The notes below the pieces were generated by a model. It saw only the letters and a list, made by a program, of their open reading frames with translations. It had not been told where the DNA came from and searched no databases. Positions 5,421 through 7,979 of a DNA stretch of 7,979 bases are shown here, piece by piece; within the stretch, counting starts at the first letter, position 1; each line of letters starts with the position of its first letter. Source of the DNA: JAKBCQ01 sp021807585 (GTDB lineage: Bacteria; Planctomycetota; Planctomycetia; Isosphaerales; Isosphaeraceae); contig DAHWFG010000065.1 of NCBI GenBank assembly GCA_027325115.1, positions 1 to 7,979 of the forward strand. Reading direction: 5' to 3'. Both the position numbers and the translations under genes were made by a program.

Positions 5421-7126
5421 CAAACGCATTGACACGATTGCGAAGCGTCGAGACGAAACGGCTTTTCGTGATTCTGGCGATCCTCGCGGCGATTTCACAA
5501 TCGAGCGAAAGCGCCCGCCGAGCCGAGTCGGACGAACCCAAACACGTTCCGTTCAGCGTCAAGCACACGCATCAGGGTATGGTGATCGATAAGGATACCG
5601 GCAAGCCCGTCGCGGGGATCGAGGTTTCAATCATTTTGCGAATCATGATCGACGCCGAATGGACGTCGCAAGACGCGAAAGCGATCACGAATCCCGATGG
5701 AACCTTTCATTGTTTATTCTATTACGACGGTCCTTTACAACAAACGACGATCGACGTGAAAATTCACCATAAAGGCTACATGCGTTATCATGAGATTATG
5801 AGCAAGATTTTGGTCGGAGGCGTCGCGATCGATCGCTTTATCGACGAGAATCTTTCCAAGATCGCGATTCGACCCGCGCGGGAGATCGCGGGAGTGATCG
5901 TCGATCACGAAGGTCTGCCGGCGGGCGATTTGGAGATCGTCGTGTATTCCACAATGAACAATAAGTTCGACGGATTTCGATCAAGAGATGATGATTTTAC
6001 GCATTTCTCTAGAATCCGAACCGACTCGAAGGGTCGTTTCCGCGCCGAGGTCGCCGCGACGGGACCGATCGTCGTCGCGTCCGAGTCGAAACGGTATCCC
6101 GAGACGGCCTGGACGATCAAGAACGGAAACCGAGGCCATCTGGGAACGTTCAGGCTCGACGAGGCGGTGATCGTATCGGGGAGGATCCTCGATAAGGCGG
6201 GTCGGCCCGTCGTTTTGGCTCGTATCGAGGGCACGCTTGAATATCCTGAAACATCGTCTCCTGTTGATATTTACCGGAGCGTCGGATATTATTCGCCGGA
6301 TCAAGACGTAACGACGACGAACGAGCGCGGCGAATTCGCGTTCCGTCCATTTTCTCTCGGGGTTTTCACGATCGATATCGAGCGGCAAACCGAATCGGAT
6401 TGGGAAAAACGATTCGTCGATCCGGTCGACGTTTACGTGAAAAAATCGATTCGGCTCAAATCGGGTATGAAGCAAGCTCGCGTCGAGATTCGTCCCGTCC
6501 CCGACGTTACCGTCGAGGTTCGATTGATCGATCAGCGTGCAAAATACGACTTGTTTGAACCTCTCGATTTTTCAGTTTTCGGCGAGGTCCAAAAAACACG
6601 GTGGGGCCTGGATTTCACTTTGAGTCGAAGTCGATCGCGGAAGATCCACATTCCGCACGGTTTGGAAAACGCCGAGATTCAAACGCCGCCGTTTTTAAAT
6701 GGAGGAGTGAAATACAAACTCGAAGGCGACCAGGATTATTCTTATATGTATCATGTATTCTCATTGGGAACGATCGACGGTGATCGCAAAGACATCGATA
6801 TTGTTTTTTATGATTATCCATCACTATCATTTCTGGTCAAAACCGACGGGTCGAAGGCGCCCGACGACGCGCGCATCGATTGCGTTTACTCGAAAACAAA
6901 CGATCGCAGATTCATTAAACTTCTCAGGAGTAAAGAAATCGCCACTATGTTTGAGGTTAAGAAATTCAAAAATAGAGGATTCTATGACACGGCTATTATT
7001 CCGTATTGCGACGTGATCGTCACGGCTTCGTCCGAGGGTTACGAACCCACGTCCCAAATCGTGAACCTCAAGGAGGGAGAAAGGCGCGTGCTCGAGTTTG
7101 TGCTCAAGAAAAAGATCAAGCCGTGA
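5417..7126 (+). CDS. Secreted multi-domain carboxypeptidase-regulatory-like protein, array member 2
   Basis: From the ATG at 5417 the product is 569 residues; starting at the duplicated ATG 5381 gives 581. The signal peptide has basic residues R7-R15, hydrophobic core LFVILAILAAI (16-26) and cleavage near ESA (31-33). Domain order follows array member 1. Strand motifs are MVIDKDTGKPV (55-65), GVIVDHEGLP (159-168) and GRILDKAGRPV (255-265). Turns are TNPDGTF 91-97, TDSKGRF 202-208 and TNERGEF 301-307. The fourth repeat is degenerate: its turn region (SRSRSRKIHIPHG, 403-415) has lost the Gly-x-Phe but keeps the PHG shared with member 1. The C-terminus (CDVIVTASSEGYEPTS, then VNLKEGE and LKKKIKP) matches member 1 very closely. 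No active site or anchor was seen; a secreted binding or structural role is inferred. The gap from member 1 is 162 bases and contains no terminator I can identify, so co-transcription is possible. Confidence 0.9.
   Translation: MTNALTRLRSVETKRLFVILAILAAISQSSESARRAESDEPKHVPFSVKHTHQGMVIDKDTGKPVAGIEVSIILRIMIDAEWTSQDAKAITNPDGTFHCLFYYDGPLQQTTIDVKIHHKGYMRYHEIMSKILVGGVAIDRFIDENLSKIAIRPAREIAGVIVDHEGLPAGDLEIVVYSTMNNKFDGFRSRDDDFTHFSRIRTDSKGRFRAEVAATGPIVVASESKRYPETAWTIKNGNRGHLGTFRLDEAVIVSGRILDKAGRPVVLARIEGTLEYPETSSPVDIYRSVGYYSPDQDVTTTNERGEFAFRPFSLGVFTIDIERQTESDWEKRFVDPVDVYVKKSIRLKSGMKQARVEIRPVPDVTVEVRLIDQRAKYDLFEPLDFSVFGEVQKTRWGLDFTLSRSRSRKIHIPHGLENAEIQTPPFLNGGVKYKLEGDQDYSYMYHVFSLGTIDGDRKDIDIVFYDYPSLSFLVKTDGSKAPDDARIDCVYSKTNDRRFIKLLRSKEIATMFEVKKFKNRGFYDTAIIPYCDVIVTASSEGYEPTSQIVNLKEGERRVLEFVLKKKIKP
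7033..7081 (+). repeat. Conserved C-terminal module block, copy in array gene 2
   Basis: This is the partner of 5161-5209. It encodes EGYEPTSQIVNLKEGE about 15 codons before the stop of array gene 2. Confidence 0.8.
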
Positions 7127-7285
7127 GAACGATACATTTGTCGATACCCGAGGAGATCCAGGAGATTTCCACAACGAAGCTTGAGAATGAAATTGCTCGG
7201 AGTGGAGCAGGGATTGTAACATAGCCTCTTCGTTCCTCGATTTCACGCTTCGACGACCACGATTCTCACCCGGTCGAGGTTTATC

Positions 7286-7979
7286 ATGCGTATTCGTCGA
7301 TTTCATCGCGACATTTACCGATTTCTCGCGAGATCCGCGGTCTTCTCGGCTTTGTTCGCGATTCCCTTCGGTATCGCGACGATCGCGCTCGCCGATCCGA
7401 TCCCGTCGAACGACCCTCCGAAAAAATCCGGCAAAGACGACGCCGGCGACAAGTCTCTTCAAGCGGATCGAGGCAAACGAGAATCGCAAAAGTCGGATCA
7501 CGACTTTCGCGGACGCGTCGTCGATCGCGAAACCAACGAGGGGATCCCAAACGCGGTCGTCACGATGCGATTCCAGTTCAAAGAAGGTGATCGATATACC
7601 GAGGCCGTCTCGGACGAACGGGGACGATTCCACACGCTCGTTTCATATTCTCGGACCGCGACCGATAAGAGCGTGGAGATATCCGCCGGTAAACGCAACT
7701 ACTTATACAAATACATACCATTGTATGAGTCTATGATTAAAACCCAAACTTTTGAGAATGCGATCGCCGATTATACCGAGAGGATCGTTCTTGAAAAAGG
7801 CGCCGAGATTTCGGGACGATTTTTAGGAGAGAACGACTCGTCGCCCGGTTCGATCAAGGTCGAATTCCATTTGAAACACGCCGACTCAAACGAAAACCTG
7901 GACTTCAGAAGAACTTATTTCACGACATGGACCGATTTGGACGGTTATTTTCATCTCATGATTCCAAAATCAGGCGATC
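7286..7979 (+). CDS. Secreted carboxypeptidase-regulatory-like protein, array member 3 (3' end outside window)
   Basis: The frame is open from the ATG at 7286 to the right edge (231 complete codons). GAGG lies 6 bases upstream. The signal peptide has a long basic n-region (RIRRFHR, R12, R16), hydrophobic core about 17-36 and a clear ALA cleavage site at 34-36. A Lys/Asp/Ser-rich linker (about 37-73), absent from members 1 and 2, precedes the first domain. That domain opens GRVVDRETNEGIPNAVV (76-92) and has the turn SDERGRF (109-115). The second opens ISGRFLGEN (175-183) and has the turn TDLDGYF (216-222), giving the same spacing of about 107 residues. An AT-rich stretch encoding YLYKYIPLYES (139-149) lies where member 1 has its AT-rich stretch. 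The gap from member 2 is 159 bases without a recognisable terminator. Total length and C-terminus are unknown; by analogy about 550-600 residues. Confidence 0.88.
   Translation, partial: MRIRRFHRDIYRFLARSAVFSALFAIPFGIATIALADPIPSNDPPKKSGKDDAGDKSLQADRGKRESQKSDHDFRGRVVDRETNEGIPNAVVTMRFQFKEGDRYTEAVSDERGRFHTLVSYSRTATDKSVEISAGKRNYLYKYIPLYESMIKTQTFENAIADYTERIVLEKGAEISGRFLGENDSSPGSIKVEFHLKHADSNENLDFRRTYFTTWTDLDGYFHLMIPKSGD

Noticed and set aside
5251..5592. 113-aa plus-strand frame overlapping the stop of array gene 1 by four bases (ATGA)
   Set aside because: The overlap looks like translational coupling, but the product is merely a read-through of the intergenic gap and the 36-bp duplication (a doubled 12-residue peptide) and then overlaps array gene 2 in another frame.
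6827..7633. 268-aa minus-strand frame
   Set aside because: It is antisense to array genes 2 and 3, spans both coding regions and the gap, and has the composition of a shadow frame; both plus-strand genes have signal peptides, ribosome binding sites and family motifs.

Overview
The window looks like a chromosomal segment from a planctomycete, possibly Isosphaeraceae-like. This is inferred from three things: a minus-strand protein with a basic N-terminus carrying an LExRxxP motif followed by beta-strand-repeat and Ig-like domains; a cluster of secreted proteins built from carboxypeptidase-regulatory-like (transthyretin-fold) repeats; and TCGA/GATC-rich, moderately high-GC coding DNA with wide intergenic gaps. 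No rRNA, tRNA, CRISPR array, transposase or phage gene was seen.

Layout. Positions 1-2012 (minus) encode the first 670 residues of a large surface or extracellular-type protein that runs off the left edge. Positions 2013-2496 hold no gene I can support. Positions 2497-2823 (minus) are a complete YnfA/UPF0060 four-helix membrane protein with a good promoter candidate upstream. Positions 2824-3565 are a long divergent intergenic region containing a 27-bp direct repeat and a two-and-a-half-copy repeat of about 130-140 bp. Each copy of the larger repeat carries the same small hairpin with a constant 12-nt loop. From 3566 to the right edge there are three consecutive plus-strand paralogues (3566-5254, 5417-7126, 7286 to the edge). 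Each has a Sec-type signal peptide and a chain of roughly 100-residue domains marked by a TDxxGxF-like turn.

How the parts relate. The three plus-strand genes are separated by about 160 bp and share domain order, so they are best read as a tandem gene-family expansion of exported beta-sandwich proteins of unknown target. The first two also share a conserved C-terminal block that is almost unchanged at the nucleotide level. The second gene has a perfect 36-bp tandem duplication that copies its Shine-Dalgarno and start codon in frame, giving two equivalent starts. The YnfA-type protein and the large LExR protein show no evident functional link to the array. No enzyme active site is visible in the array proteins, so no biochemical function is assigned.
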